A stretch of DNA of 64,000 nucleotides. It comes from Channallabes apus (lineage: Eukaryota > Chordata > Actinopteri > Siluriformes > Clariidae). Of the stretch, positions 1 through 13,360 are shown piece after piece (positions within the stretch are counted from its first letter, which is position 1; each line of letters begins with the position of its first letter). The position numbers and the translations under genes were made by a program. Under the pieces are notes generated by a model. That model worked only from the letters and a program-made list of their open reading frames with translations. It made no database searches and had not been told where the DNA came from. Location: assembly GCA_030522415.1 (NCBI GenBank), contig CM060121.1, positions 22,107,142 through 22,171,141 of the forward strand, written 5' to 3'.

Positions 1-654
1 TGTATTGCAGTGTTATCTCTAAATACTGTTGCCTGGCAGCCATTTATAAAATGTACTTAAAGTTGTACACACGTGAAAAAAGAAACTGCTCATTGGTCGT
101 TGTGTTGCAAACAGCAACTGAGCGAGACTCTCAAATAATTTTATGCATGATTCATAAATGAATGCAAGCTGCATTTCTCAACTTAAGGCAACCTGAACTA
201 CATGAAAACACGCTGTAGTGGTAATAGACTTGGTAAGGTAAGGTAAGGTAATAGACTTGTTTCTATACACTCATATACTTCACCTCATGCCAGCAACATG
301 TTCTAGAATGCGCCAATACCCAAAATTACTCCAGGCAGATTTATATATATATATATACAGTATACCTTTACATTAAGTTGCCTAATTTTCAAACAGCAGT
401 GAATGAATGCATTGAGGGTGTCGCATTGTACACATGATTACAGTGAAGACTAAATAAATAATGAAGACTGAATAAATAAACCTAGAATAATCATCTCATC
501 TCAACTAATAATTTTCAAGTAAAATAACAAATGCTTTAGATAAAAAACTTATTGTAACCTTTTTGCTCTTCTCTTTTTTTCAGCATGTCACATTCAAACT
601 TATGCTCAGACATAATTACCTTAAGTTCAGCCTTTATTCATCACATATCCCAGC

Positions 655-834
655 TTTGTTTGTAGGCAAGGGTCAGATCACAGAGTCAGCCATTGTATGG
701 CACTCCAGAAGCAGTAAAGGTTACAGGCCTTACTCAAGGGCTCAGTGGCAGCAACCTGGCGGAGCAGGGGCTTGAACCGTCGACCTTCCGTTAAGTAACT
801 CAGAACTTTAACACAATGAGGCACCACCGCCCCT
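655..834 (-). mobile_element. tRNA-derived SINE, second family, fragment
   Basis: The complement reads GGGGCGGTGGTGCCTCATTG, then ACGGTTCAAGCCCCTGCTCC and GAGCCCTTGAGTAAGGCC, matching the family of the 15147 copy. Confidence 0.78.
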
Positions 835-1148
835 TAACTAAGTGATTCTACAGTAATTATCATCAAATAAATATAATCTGTTTCTCTTGGTTTCATATGA
901 CTTTTGCAAATCCCTGAAAAGGCTTTTTAAATAAAAAATGGATTTCAATGTAGATAGATATCACTCATGAGATTGGTGCAAAAAACTTTCCAAAATGTAC
1001 CTGAGAAGACTGTGAAGTGGAGAAAATGGCACACCACACCAAACCATGTGATTACCTGTGCTATACTCTAATGACACCAAGGGAAATCCTTGTTTTTTTG
1101 AATATGTCTAAATTATATGTTTGCCACAAGAGAAAGCCACAATCACCA

Positions 1149-1155
1149 TATATAC

Positions 1156-1231
<76 letters not shown>
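1149..1231. repeat. (TA)n microsatellite
   Basis: About 80 bp of TA dinucleotides with a few C interruptions at the left end. Open frames across it are artefacts. Confidence 0.95.
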
Positions 1232-1234
<3 letters not shown>

Positions 1235-1640
1235 AGCATTTTGTGGGGTAGCACCATTCTCTGGGGCTGCTTCTCTTCAGCTCCAAATACCAATCTTCTG
1301 GCATAAAACCTGTAGCTGAAGATAAAGACAAATATTCAGCTTCCAGCAGGATAATGACCCAAAGCACAAATCCAACTCAACAAAGGAACAGCTTCAAATG
1401 AAGAAGATCAATGGTTTGGAATGGCCCAATCAGAGCAGAGACCTAAATCCTAATAAGAAACCTGTGGCATGACTTCTGTGTACAGGAGATCCCCTCAGCC
1501 TTTGATAGATCTGCAGGATTTCTCACAAAAGAGAAGAGTTAAACTACCAAATTGAAATGTGTTAATTTGATAGACCCTAACCAAAAACAAATTATTGCTG
1601 CATTGCAAGCAATAGGTAAAAGGAAAAAAGAGTTAACTAA
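1235..1640 (+). mobile_element. Degenerate Tc1 transposase 3' fragment
   Basis: Reads [19 protein letters not shown], then [13 protein letters not shown] with later stops: the second catalytic Asp region and the run-up to the catalytic Glu of a Tc1 transposase. It abuts a (TA)n repeat. Confidence 0.75.
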
Positions 1641-1767
1641 GTAGTGTGCATACTTTGTTTTATTTATTACAAAATATTTGTTTTTGTTTTCTTTAAAATA
1701 TTTGTTTTTCACTTAAATGTTATATTTTATTGCCAGTTATATTTGGAAATTTCCTTCAGGGTCTATC

Positions 1768-1770
<3 letters not shown>

Positions 1771-1803
<33 letters not shown>
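1771..1803. repeat. (ATA)n microsatellite
   Basis: Eleven ATA-type triplets. Confidence 0.93.
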
Positions 1804-1805
<2 letters not shown>

Positions 1806-1978
1806 AAAATGTAAGATTTTGTCTTTTATTCATACTGTATAAACCATAATAAAAAAAATGAAGACATACAGTTTGTGTGTTTGAGTGCTAGAAGAGAAAA
1901 ACTACATAACATACAAAGATGATAGAAACTGCATACAGTCTACAGTAATCGGAATAGCACCGAAATTCTTTTACTAGC

Positions 1979-2000
1979 TGTGTGTGTGTGTGTGTGTGTA
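1979..2000. repeat. (TG)n microsatellite
   Basis: About ten TG units, followed by TATACAGTATATAC. Confidence 0.9.
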
Positions 2001-5000
2001 TACAGTATATACACGAATGTATTTGCCCAGCAGGGTGGGAGGAACTGTGAAAGAGGCATTTAGACGCTAGGGGACTTTCCCAGTGAAACACACAGTTGTG
2101 AGATCAAACATTGGGCACAACTCGCACTGCCATTCCACTGAGACACCTGCAGCTCTTAAAGCTACATCAAATCATTGCTTCATTTATCATAACTCAATGA
2201 ATCTGACAGCTTAATAGCTAATAAACACATACACATAGTCCCACACAAATACTGTTGAATACTTACGCAGTACACCGAGAAACAAATCACAAACCTGCGT
2301 CGATTTTCTCATCATTTACTTGGTTTGAGTGTGTCAGGATACAGCCCTGAAGGGTTTGTGATTTGTGCCACTTCCTCTTCTAGCACATTATATTCTATCT
2401 TAGGGCATACAAATGCATGGGTGTCATGCCCTCACCAACCTTTTGTTTAGAGTATCTCTTGAAGTTACTATGAGAAAACACACAGCTCATAGTTTTACAG
2501 ATTTCAGGAATGCACAAAGCCCACTGTGGTGGAAACTAACTTAATGTTAAAATGCTGACACTATAGAGACTCTTTCATAAATGTTGAATCTATTTACAGA
2601 AAGTTTCACCGTAAAAACAATTATATGTTTTTTCCTTATTAAAATAAGACCACATTTGTCTCCTTGTTAATGACATGTTACTATTGAAATAATAACAGTT
2701 GGTTCAGAGTTAATATAAACCTATCATTTTAATTTCAACCAGTGTTATTGTCAGAGAAATAATAAAAATTATCTGTAATAATTTGTATGCCCAAGCTTTC
2801 CCTTTATAACTACTTCCAGCTTTTTGTATATCTTCAGCTTTTGCAATCAATCCCTGAAGAACTTTTTTTTTATCACAAGGAATCTACTGTGTGTTCAGAG
2901 ATTTGGTGTTCAAATATTTTATTACATTTCCATTTGCTTTGCATCTCAACATTTTACAAAGGGTTTGTGCTCTTGTTAAACTATTTGATATGCTTTAGTA
3001 ATCCCAGTGAGGGTTAAAAAAAGTTTTTTTTGCCTCAGATTTTCCATAGCACGCGTTCCTGTGCTTTTCCCAGCTATATCCAAAAACAGCTTTAAGGCAA
3101 GTAGCCACAAAGTAAATACCAAGATAATTGAAATATATAAATGAAAAGAGCAAATTTATGAAATGATTATTCCTTTGTGGTAGTGTCATGAAAAAACCCA
3201 CAAGCAGTTAAAGCATGTCCATGTTTGGCTTGATTATAGTCTAATCCCACTAGTGTTGGCTTGGAACAGAGCTCAGCTGGACAACAGACTTGGGAGTAAA
3301 TAGCTGAGATGGCAGAGAGAAAGCGAGAAAAGCTCAAAGATGAATTTATGGGAAATTATTAATTGTTTAACATTGTGCTGTAAAATCTGCTCAGCATCTA
3401 TGGCCGACTTTTTGAATAAATGTAAAAAGTAGGACCTTTTTTCAGCATACTGTACAAAGGTATATGTTAAAGGATCGGTCATATGTTTCTCAGCAAAAGA
3501 GTGTTTTGCTGTACCAGATCCTGAATGTGGAAAAATGACACAAATAAAGTAAGCTGCAAAATGTCACAGCTTCATTGTGAGTAATGAGAAAGTCCCCTGC
3601 TCAGCTCATACTGTGGAAAACTCTTTAGTGCTTAAATTCATTCCCAATGCTTTATGTAAGTCAGGCCAACCTTTGAATGACTAATACAAAGGGGTTTCTT
3701 AATCACACTTCTATGAAAGTGATGACCGAAGTAGTGAAATCTCTTAGAGCTGAAAGACCCAATAGGCCTTCGGAAACAAAGTTATGGTCATAATTCAGGA
3801 ATTTATCGTGCTCTTTTTTTCAGCCCCTTAGTTTGGCATGAACAGTCTGAATCTATCAATGCTGTACTGTGTGCGACCACATTTTACGTCTCCTGCTCTA
3901 GCAAAAAAATTACATACAGTGAAAGTGCTGATTATGAAGGGAAAATATAGTTTACTACATTCACATAGTAAATAGTGAAAGAACTCATTAACAACATAAA
4001 GACCGAACCTGCAACCTGACCCAGAACATTTGACACTTACGTAATAAGGATGCTGTAAGATGTGAGACTGACTGCATTAATACAGAAAAGGAATATAGAG
4101 AGACCACAAACTAGGTTTTCTAATTAAAACACTAGGATTCAGACCTAAGTTATAGTTACTCTTATTTCACCTTATTTGATGACTCACATGACTCTCATAT
4201 ACTAATATTGCACTATTCAGGCAGCATGTAGTAATCAATCAAATTCCCCTAGCTCACTGATCAGGCTCAGTTTCCTGCAGCAGTGACTGTGTACCTTTAA
4301 ACAATAGCCATCTTCTGTATGCATCATCCTGTTACATCAGCCACAGGCTTACCACTGTACAGTTTCCGCTATGGCAGTCAGGCTGGAAATATCATTATGG
4401 CAGACATTTCTGAGTTTCAGATATGTACTTGAACCAAGCTTGTGTTAGATCATAACCTTCTAAAGTACATTTCCAAAAAGAAATCTGGCTTAATATCCAA
4501 CCTGATTTAATATGAAAGATGCAACATACTGTACAGTAGAACTACAATTATTTTTAAATTCATTTTGTTGTATATAATGGGCTGAGATTCATTCTTACCT
4601 TCAGGAAAAGTGTCTCTCCCTTCCTTCCCATATTCCCACTATTATACTGCACACTGCAAAATCTGAATTTGCATTTGACATTTACGTTAATTTCACATGC
4701 AATGTTTTGTTTTAGGTTTCTCCATTTTCTCTGATTTCCTCCCTCCTGACAAATATAAAGACCTATTTTAGGTAATGGGCCATATTACTCTTGGACTAAT
4801 GTTAAGTGGCAAAGAGCACAAATTCTGTTTAGTAGAACACCACATCAGCATCTTTTTTTTGTTTGTTTATTATTGTTCATTTATTGTATATTTAACTGCT
4901 CATTAAACAGATTAAACATTGTTTACCACATGCAAAACAGACAAATTCACTATAGCTTTTGAAAAAGTAATATATTTAGAAAAAAATATTATGCTTCCAC

Positions 5001-5024
5001 ATTTTGATATGTACTGATCACCTT

Positions 5025-5302
5025 GAGGCGGCATGGGTGCCTTAGTGGTTAGCACTGTCGTCTTGCACCTCTAGTGTCCGCGTTCGATTCCCACTTCTGA
5101 GTGCATGATGACATGCAGGTTAGGCTAATTGTCGTTCCCAAAATGCATGTAGTATGTGTGTGTGTCCTACGATGGATTGGTACCCTGTCCAGGGTGTACC
5201 CCGTCTTGTGCCCTAAGTCTCCTGGGATAGACTCCAGGCTCCCTGTGACCCTGTATATGGGATTAAGGGGTACAGTATAAATGATGAGTGAGTGAGTGAT
5301 CC
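5025..5302 (+). mobile_element. Mermaid-like SINE, older copy
   Basis: GTGGTTAGCACTGTCGTC head, GTTCGATTCCC box B, TCCAGGGTGTACCCC body, GAGTGAGTGAG tail, with a shortened middle. Confidence 0.85.
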
Positions 5303-5353
5303 ACTTGAACTTTTCCACATCTCCTGGAATTTTCTGCATTTTGCATTACAACA

Positions 5354-5458
5354 TACATTCATTCATTCATTCATTTCCTATACCGCTTAATCCTGTGTTC
5401 AGGGTCGCGGGGAACCTGGAGCCTATCCCAGGAGACTTCGGGCACTAGGCGGGGATTA
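5354..5458 (-). mobile_element. Mermaid-like SINE, 3' tail only
   Basis: Starts with (CATT)n and reads as the complement of the SINE end (CTATACCGCTTAATCCTGTG, then CTGGAGCCTATCCCAGGAGA). The head is missing, so it is 5'-truncated. Confidence 0.85.
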
Positions 5459-6159
5459 CAACATACAGTAGATTCTAAATTTTTTTAGTGGACATGATAT
5501 AACCTTTCTCAGGTTGAATAAATACAAATGTAATCACGCTTCATAAATTATATTAAAGTTTATAATATACTGCCAGCATATTATAAAAAAGGAAATACCA
5601 CTAATATTGCTAAAACTGCAGTAAAAACTACAAGAGTCCTGTGTCATCTCATACATTCTGGTTTTGTGGGTGTTCCGAATATATCTCATCTCATTTCAGT
5701 ATGATGGCACTACTTCTCGTATTTAATGTGCACTCTTGAAGAAGTAACTGATAGATACCTGAGAGGTATTTACACATTAAAGAACACATCCAAAAATGCA
5801 CAAAAAGATGTCCTCATGGAAAAGTTACCGTACTGAACTACTGATGTACATTCTTTATTTAATGGAATTGATAAGAGCTGATCTGTTTAGAAATTGCAGG
5901 TACACAGACCCCTTTCCCCCCCTCACACTAGCAGGTAAGGGCTTCCTGGATGTTCCCAAGATGAAACAACAAGTGTCAACAAGGCAAGTTTGAATTTTTT
6001 TTTAAATATCCAATTTTCTCCTAATCTCTCATGGATTGCACATGTTTCCTCTTTGAAGCCAGCATCCAATGCTGTAGGATTATACCTTTAGCACATGAGC
6101 ACATGAGTTCACAAAATCACAAATGTAGAAGCTATTTTGAAAATGTCCTTAGTAAGCAA

Positions 6160-6500
6160 GAGAGACAGAGAGAGAGAGAGAATACTCGAACACTCGAACA
6201 ATTGACCATATTGTACATCTTACAGATGAATGAAGCAAAAAAATGAAATGGCACAAAGATACAAAGGATGAGAGAAGGGCAGAGGAGAAGTAACAGTGAG
6301 GAAGAGAGAGAGAGAGAGAGCAAGTGGGAGATGGAAAAATAAAGAGTGGAGTGAAAGGGCAAATGCATTAGAGCGGAAGAAGAAAAGATGAGAGAATTTT
6401 ACAGCTTTGTGTTTTGGGAAGAAGGGCGGGAGTGAGGGAGTGATGGAGCGAGACAGACCAAAGGAAAGACAGAGAGCAACAGTGTGTAATTGAGAAAGAC
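6160..6500. repeat. Purine-rich GA tract
   Basis: (GA)n runs at 6163-6181 and 6302-6320 within a longer A/G-rich strand. Confidence 0.8.
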
Positions 6501-8259
6501 AGATGAGAAATCAGACAAGTTATGAGAGACCATGATGCTCTTGTTCACACTTGACCTCTGTCCTTTTCCTCAATAGCTCAGATCATCTCCTCACACACAC
6601 ATACACACACAGTGGCATCATTTCTGTTGCGGTTGTACACAGTAGTTGTCATGCTAGCTGACCACAGAGCTCTTTTGTCCGTGACTGTTGCAGCTACCCA
6701 CACATTTTCCTAATGACTAACGCCATATCAGGATAAGAGGATTCAGCAGCCTGCAATCTCCGAAGCTCTGCTGCAAAACGATGAACATCTGTGACTTTAC
6801 AATTTGCTGATTTTTTTCCCCCTCACTGACCTCCAAATAGTATTTATAGTATCAAGTGGTGATCAATGCGTTTGGTGGAAAATGCAAGGAGGAGGACACA
6901 ACAGCTTTTCTTTGAAATTCATTAAGTGTCATTTGAACTGTTTTGAAACTTGATGTTGAGAGAGATGTTGAGAGAGATTTTTGGGGCTGTTCCAAACATA
7001 GTAAACCATTTTGGTGGACGCTTGATGCATTGAGGATGTTTTGGAGACATTCATTAATTCCATTAAACAAAGCCATTAATATAAACAAATTTATAATTAC
7101 TTTCTTTTGTACAATTGCTGCACAATTGGAAACAATAAAACTTTAAATGTGGAGGTCAAAGCTTTACATTCCCATAAATATTCACATCACAATTACCAAA
7201 GATTTGATACTGTAAAGTGTTTAATTGTATTTAAATGTGTAATTTTTTATTTGCAACTGCAAGTTATATTTGTGTGTATGCCGAAATCAGTGCCCATTAA
7301 GTCATTGTACTGTAGTCATGACCGAGATTCACTCTTCACTTTTAATATGAATCAGCTGAGTCAATGAGTTCAGTGAGTCTCTTACTGGCTCGTTCCTCAG
7401 AGATGGACATGGTTTCCAGGATTCACAGCAAGAGCAGAGTTAGACTGTGTGTGAAAAAGAATTCTAAAAATCGGCATATACCAGCACATGATAAAACAAA
7501 TTCAAATTCAAATTTTATTTGTCACATACAGTACATAAAACACAAAACTAGCAATATTTTATCTATTTAAACTATTCTAACTGTTTGTCATGTGCTTTGC
7601 AGTGCACATTGGAACAATTTGGTGAATAAATATATATATTTTTAAATCACTGAAGTAAACTGACCCAGTTAACATGAGTCATAGAAAAGTTTCAGAAATT
7701 TCATTTCTAGTAGACATTGGCAAAATGCCACTTGTAAAGAACTTTTAAGATAAAGACTTTAAATGTACTTACAAATCATGACAGAAATTATTTTCAAAAT
7801 ACAAAATCACCACATTGCAATGGTCATGTCAGTTTCTGGGTTTTAGACTTGCTTCAGGCATACTGCTACTGGCAGAGGAAGGTGCATAAAGAACTTATAA
7901 GACACGGTTATAATATTTAAAAATCGCACTAAAGTGTAATACATATTTACTGTAGTTGTCTGCGATGCATTACTGGGTGATGCATTATTGACCTTCAGCA
8001 ACTGAACATTAACTATTTATTTATTTTTATGCAAAATGTCCACAATATTTTATTCATGCTTTTTATGTGCCAAATTACTAGGATGACTTGGTCTGTGTTG
8101 TACTGTTACATACTTTTTTATTTTAATATCTGAAAACATCAGGTAACGACCTCAGGATATTTGACTGATTTACAAAGGGCCATAACATTTGTACACAAAA
8201 AAAGATATTCCTTTCATTAATAATTAAAACCTAGTCAGCAGTAAACTTTGTGCAAAACG

Positions 8260-9064
8260 CCCTAAACTGATTGTGCCCGTTGCTTTGGGTTTCACACACA
8301 AACACACGCGCGTACACACACGCAGGCGCACACACACAGCCCTGCCCTAAAGGGGTGGGAAAGATAAGAGCTCAGAGACTCACGCAGAGGCGCTCGAGCA
8401 CACTGTAATCAAGACGGCGCGGTTGACACGCGCGCAGCACCGTGGACTGATAAGCCTCCATGGAATAAGAAAAAACGTTTATTTATGCTCCAATCGAGAC
8501 CGATACTAAGAAAAGGAGTACAAGGTGATTCTGATACTTCATAAAGCATACAAGATGAGTGACTGCTACCGAGAAATGTTTATAAAAGCATAAGGATCAG
8601 CGGAGTGCACATTAAATACGAGAATCCACAGATCGGAAAACTTTGCAAGACCTGGTCACTTTGCTTTGGGATAACGTCTAGAATTGGCAGGCAGTTGGGT
8701 TTACATTAGGCACGTGCATATTTCAACATTTGAATGTGCTTAATATTGTGTTTTGGAGAATATTGAATAAATTTGTCTTCTCTGGATTTTTGCATTTAGT
8801 CGTCGGGTTTAACAGCTACACGATTTAACATTTAAGCACAGAGACTTTACGCAGGACTTCAGAGAGCCGACTGCAGCTTCCAACCCTTGTGGAGAATATT
8901 CTAAGTAGAGGTTGGAGTGCGCGCCGCTGATTTCCTCGCGCGCGCGTGTCTCAGGAGCGTCTGTGTGCTCGCGCGCCGCTGTCCCGCGCTCGGAGTGCTG
9001 AGAGCAGCAGAGAAGAGCGGAACAGAGCAAGCGGGCCGCGCGCGCCTCTCAATGCGGCGGAGCG
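8260..9064 (+). promoter_or_regulatory. pdgfb: Probable pdgfb promoter and long 5' leader
   Basis: CpG and GC content rise sharply from about 8880. Upstream lie a GGGGTGGGA (CCACCCC-type) element with an adjacent GATAAG at 8351-8370, and TATAAAAG at 8581-8588. Several ATGs precede the coding start, so the leader is probably long, as in mammals. The transcription start is not determinable here. Confidence 0.4.
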
Positions 9065-9133
9065 ATGAGCACTGGGCTCTGCTGGCTGCGCGCGCTGCTG
9101 CTCGCGGCGTGTCTGTGCTTCGGCGGCGCAGAG
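9065..9133 (+). CDS. pdgfb: pdgfb exon 1, coding part (signal peptide)
   Basis: Encodes [23 protein letters not shown], a hydrophobic signal peptide. It ends in phase 0 at a GAG|GTAAGA donor. The surrounding sequence is CpG-rich, unlike the rest of the window. Confidence 0.9.
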
Positions 9134-12100
9134 GTAAGACCGGCAGCTCGTGACTCCTATCCTCCATGATCTTCCATTATAACTAACTCCATAAAGTATC
9201 TGCAGTATATAATTTGCAATGCAAATTTCTAACGTTGGATATTATTCAACGAACTCGACCAGAATTTCTCCAACCTCAGGATGCTTTCTGAAATGATTTT
9301 GTGGGTGGCACGGTGGTTTAGTACAGAGCATTGTGGCCTTGCACTTCCAGAGTCTGAATTCCCACCTCTAGTCTGTGCACGTGAAGTTTGTGCTTGGCGG
9401 GTTTCCTCTGGGTACTCTAGTTTCCTCCCACAGTCCAAAGACATGCAGATTAGGCTAATTGGAGTTGACAAATTGCCCGTAGTGTATGTGTGGACACAAG
9501 TATGTACCCTGAATGTACTGTATGCACACAGAATAAAGCAGTATGAGTGAGTGAGTGAGAAAAAATATTGATGAATCAGTATTAGCTCAGGTTATTTTTT
9601 CTGCAATGTGATATTACTGACATCACCCAAAGGGCACAAATTATATTACAGCTCACCTAATGGAATGTTTGTATAGCTTGGCAAATCGTTTCTTTACCAG
9701 TGTCTTCAGTCTCCTCAAAACTGTGTACAGTATGTTTTTTGAAAATTACCCATTAGACAGAGATAGGACTGCATGAAGTCTTCAGAACCATCAAGACCAG
9801 AGACTTAGGAGGACATTTTCTGGACCATTACAGCAATAAAAATGATAAAATCTTCTAAAGCAATCTTGAGTCTTTAAAATCTTATAGACAACCTGAGGGA
9901 TAGGCTGTGTCATGGTAATGCAGTCATGCTTTCAGAGTTTGGTGGGAAGAAAATATCCACTTAAGAATAGAAATGTATAACAAGTTTGACTTTGTGGGGA
10001 CATTTCAATGGTTCCCATGAAGACTACTGCTTTCTAAATAAGGTTATGGTTAGATTTGCATGCAAGCATAGCATTAATTAGTTCCATTAATAATTATGTC
10101 AGGGGACGATCATCACAATGATAGTATGTGTGGGACTGTCACGGTTGTCACACAATTGTCACCATTATGATTCACATATTCTGATTTGGGACAGTTTTTT
10201 AAATGTTTGTTGCCCTTCCTGACACATCCCTCTCATTTTTATATGGGCTTTAGACCAGTACATACTTGTATACCATCCCTGGCTGGCTTCTGATGAATTG
10301 TGCATTGGCCAACCCTTGTGGCAGATAAGGATTCTACCATGGATGCCTTACAGATTGGTACATATGTTTGCATAACATTCCATGTGTAATGGAATCTGTA
10401 AGCCAGTAGACTGACAACTTTATCAGATTACAGCCCATAAGCCCATAGGACTCACAGGGTTATTACAATACCAGGTGATGTAATGTACACCTCTTCTCAT
10501 GTCACAGAACATTGACATTTTTATAAAGAGGCCCATAAAATATTGTATGATTTGCTAGCCTCAACTTTTTTTCATTGTTTCAGAACAGGGGATAACGTCT
10601 TGTAACTGGAGGTGTGCAGTACAGTACAGTGAAACTGAGAAAAGAGTGAGGAGGAGTGTGTGGCGGGGCTGTAGATTTTTGTGCCATTTCATCTTTAAGG
10701 CAGGTCCAAGGGCTGCAGGCAGTTTGTATTTTATGAATGTGTCTGCTCTTTGAGGAAGGGAAGTTCCCCTAGAAAGAACATAATTTTTTAATGGCTTTTA
10801 TGATGCGAATGAAAGAAGCTTAAAGGAAAGACAAAATATGTGGTACAGCGATTGAAACTTTATATTAGCTTGCATGTATAAATTTGGAAGTTCATGGAAA
10901 GTGGTGAATATTTATCCAGACAGTATCTTATGGAGTGTTTGATGTTTTTTTTTTTTTATATTGCCATGGTTTATATGGGCAAGTGTATACTTTACGTTCT
11001 GTGTACTTTTTTCCATATCTAAATATAATGATCCTTCCTCTCTACTTTTTCCTCCCAGCATGTATCCCATTGTTTCGCTACAAGAACAGTAGAACACACT
11101 CTGAAATGATCACAGCTAAATTAAAATGACTGGCAAAAAATGTTCCACAAACATTTCTTCAAAGTTAGCATCAAATTACAGTATTTGTAAGCTGAATTTG
11201 GCCCTAGATAATTTGTGCTATTCAATAGGTTTTACTGGTTTACCGTCTTGTGTATATACATTTAATATTTGAAAGATACATTTATTCAAATCGACTTTCA
11301 AAAGGGCTTAACATGTACATTATGTGTAGTGCATGTGTGGGTTGGCAATAATTTGTTAAAGTTTGTTAATGGTTAAGAATAGGTGTGCGGTGGGTTACAG
11401 GGTGGGACCTTCCGTGGATCAGACTTGTTTGTCTGGCACATCCCATGACTTTGATCAAATTGGGATCTAGGGAGTTTGGAGGTTGGATGGATGGCCTTGA
11501 ACTCTTTGCCTGATGGTCCCCATGCATGTAGGACTGTGGTGCACTAGGTGTTCTGATACCTTCCTTTATTGCACACTACTAACACTATTCAAAGTAGCAT
11601 ACAAAATGAGAAAAATACAAAAAAACATTGAAGATCCAATTGCTTTTGTTTCTTTTAATAAAAGATACATTAAAAATATTAGATTATTTACTTAGGAAAT
11701 ATTTGTTGTTTGTTTAAATATGCAGAAGATCACAACTAGCACTTAGCTAGAGAATGCTATCTAATTTTCAGTAAAAGCCTGGTTATGTATTGAGCTAATG
11801 TTGTCTGAGTGGTGGTAAGTCACATGTAGCTGGTGATGTAGCCACCTGTTATTATCAGTAAAGCATATAAACATATTCTTTAAAAAAAGCAGATTGGGAC
11901 TCCCATGTGGCACAACAGAAAAGCAATTGCCCTGTCTTACAGAGAATGTGAGTTCATATCTCTCCTGTCAATCACAGTAATTCTAGCAAATGGCATGATT
12001 CTATGAGCTCATATATGTGGAAGAGGAGAGATATTACTTTCCTCCCAGTGTGTCATGCTGCCCTACTGTATGACTTAGCATAAGCTGCGGTGAGAGAAAT

Positions 12101-13068
12101 TGTGGTGGACTAGAGTACCTTGGCTTGTGTAAATCCTCATTCTCTCTGGTTCGTCGTATGATAGAGGAGAGCTGTCTGGTGGCTTGGAATTGACAAAGAT
12201 TAAATTAAATTAAGGGATTAAGTTGATATTTGTCAATTAAATTAAAATGTAGGCGATTCCACCCAAAATGGGGAAAATCACATGAAATCAACTGAATAAT
12301 TTTGAAGACTACTCATACTGAAGACAATACTGTATGAGTTTTAAATTCCATATTTGTGTATACAGAAGTATTTCCCTTGATTTCCCAAAATGAAGCATCT
12401 CTTAATTGTGGTGGACAAATAATGCATCAAATCACCCTGCAGCTGTGTTGTGGCCAGAATCATTATTAAGCGTTTTATTTTAATAGCTGTTTTTTATATG
12501 ACTAATAATTCGTGGAATAATGAAATTATTATTAGGTCATCTCAGTCCATTAAATGAGGTACTGACAATAAGCCTATGGATGTTATTTGGGTGTTTTTTT
12601 TTTTTTTTTTAGACCTTTTGAATGACCTGTTTGAGCCCACATGAGTAAGTGCCTGAAGCCGAAGTGTCAACAGACAGGTCTTAATGGACAACAACAATTG
12701 AGAGCACTCAGTGCCAAGATAAAGAGATAAGGAGAAAAGTGCATGTGGTATAGCACCCGCACTCTTCGCTTCATACGCTGCTTCTGCTTGTACTTGTGAA
12801 ACAATAAATCAGGCATATCAGTGATTTAGAATCCAGTCCTCTTCATCCCTCTTTCTTACTTTATACATATCTCCCAGTGATATCCCTTCTACTCTTCATC
12901 TCTCCATCCCCCACTTCCTCCCTGCCCCCTTTCCTGTCCATTAAGTGCTGCCATATGAGTAAGAGCAATAGTCTCTCAGTGGCCTCTGTCTAGATCCATG
13001 CAATGAACAGAGTCCTTGTGCAACTACAAGCACTGAGATAACCCAGCTTCATTTACTTACACACACAC

Positions 13069-13136
<68 letters not shown>

Positions 13137-13323
13137 ATGTACACACACACGCACCCCCCCCCCCCACACACACACACGTGCATGTACACACAAGTCACAA
13201 CACATATTTGAAATATACAGTAGCAACTGACGTTATATTCAGAAACGCACCACAAAAAGCTTTATTCAATTTAGGGCTTTAGACAATGATTTAGTTAAAC
13301 AATGTTTTTACAAATGTTGATCT

Positions 13324-13360
<37 letters not shown>

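Larger units (their letters stand above)
1..8259. other. Intergenic region upstream of pdgfb
   Basis: Apart from the SINE, Tc1 and microsatellite entries, no exon-like sequence was recognised. A TTCAAATTCAAATTTTATTT stretch at 7500-7520 looks like the end of a dispersed repeat (related text at 58040-58070). Confidence 0.6.

Noticed and set aside
1017..1319. Open frames through the TA repeat on both strands
   Set aside because: They are (IY)n translations of a microsatellite, not genes.
8901..9167. Arg/Ala-rich frames on both strands around pdgfb exon 1
   Set aside because: They are by-products of local GC richness with no homology; only the 9065 frame splices into a known protein.
13061..13192. 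CRISPR-like tandem structure
   Set aside because: Simple CA microsatellite in a vertebrate intron; no spaced repeats.
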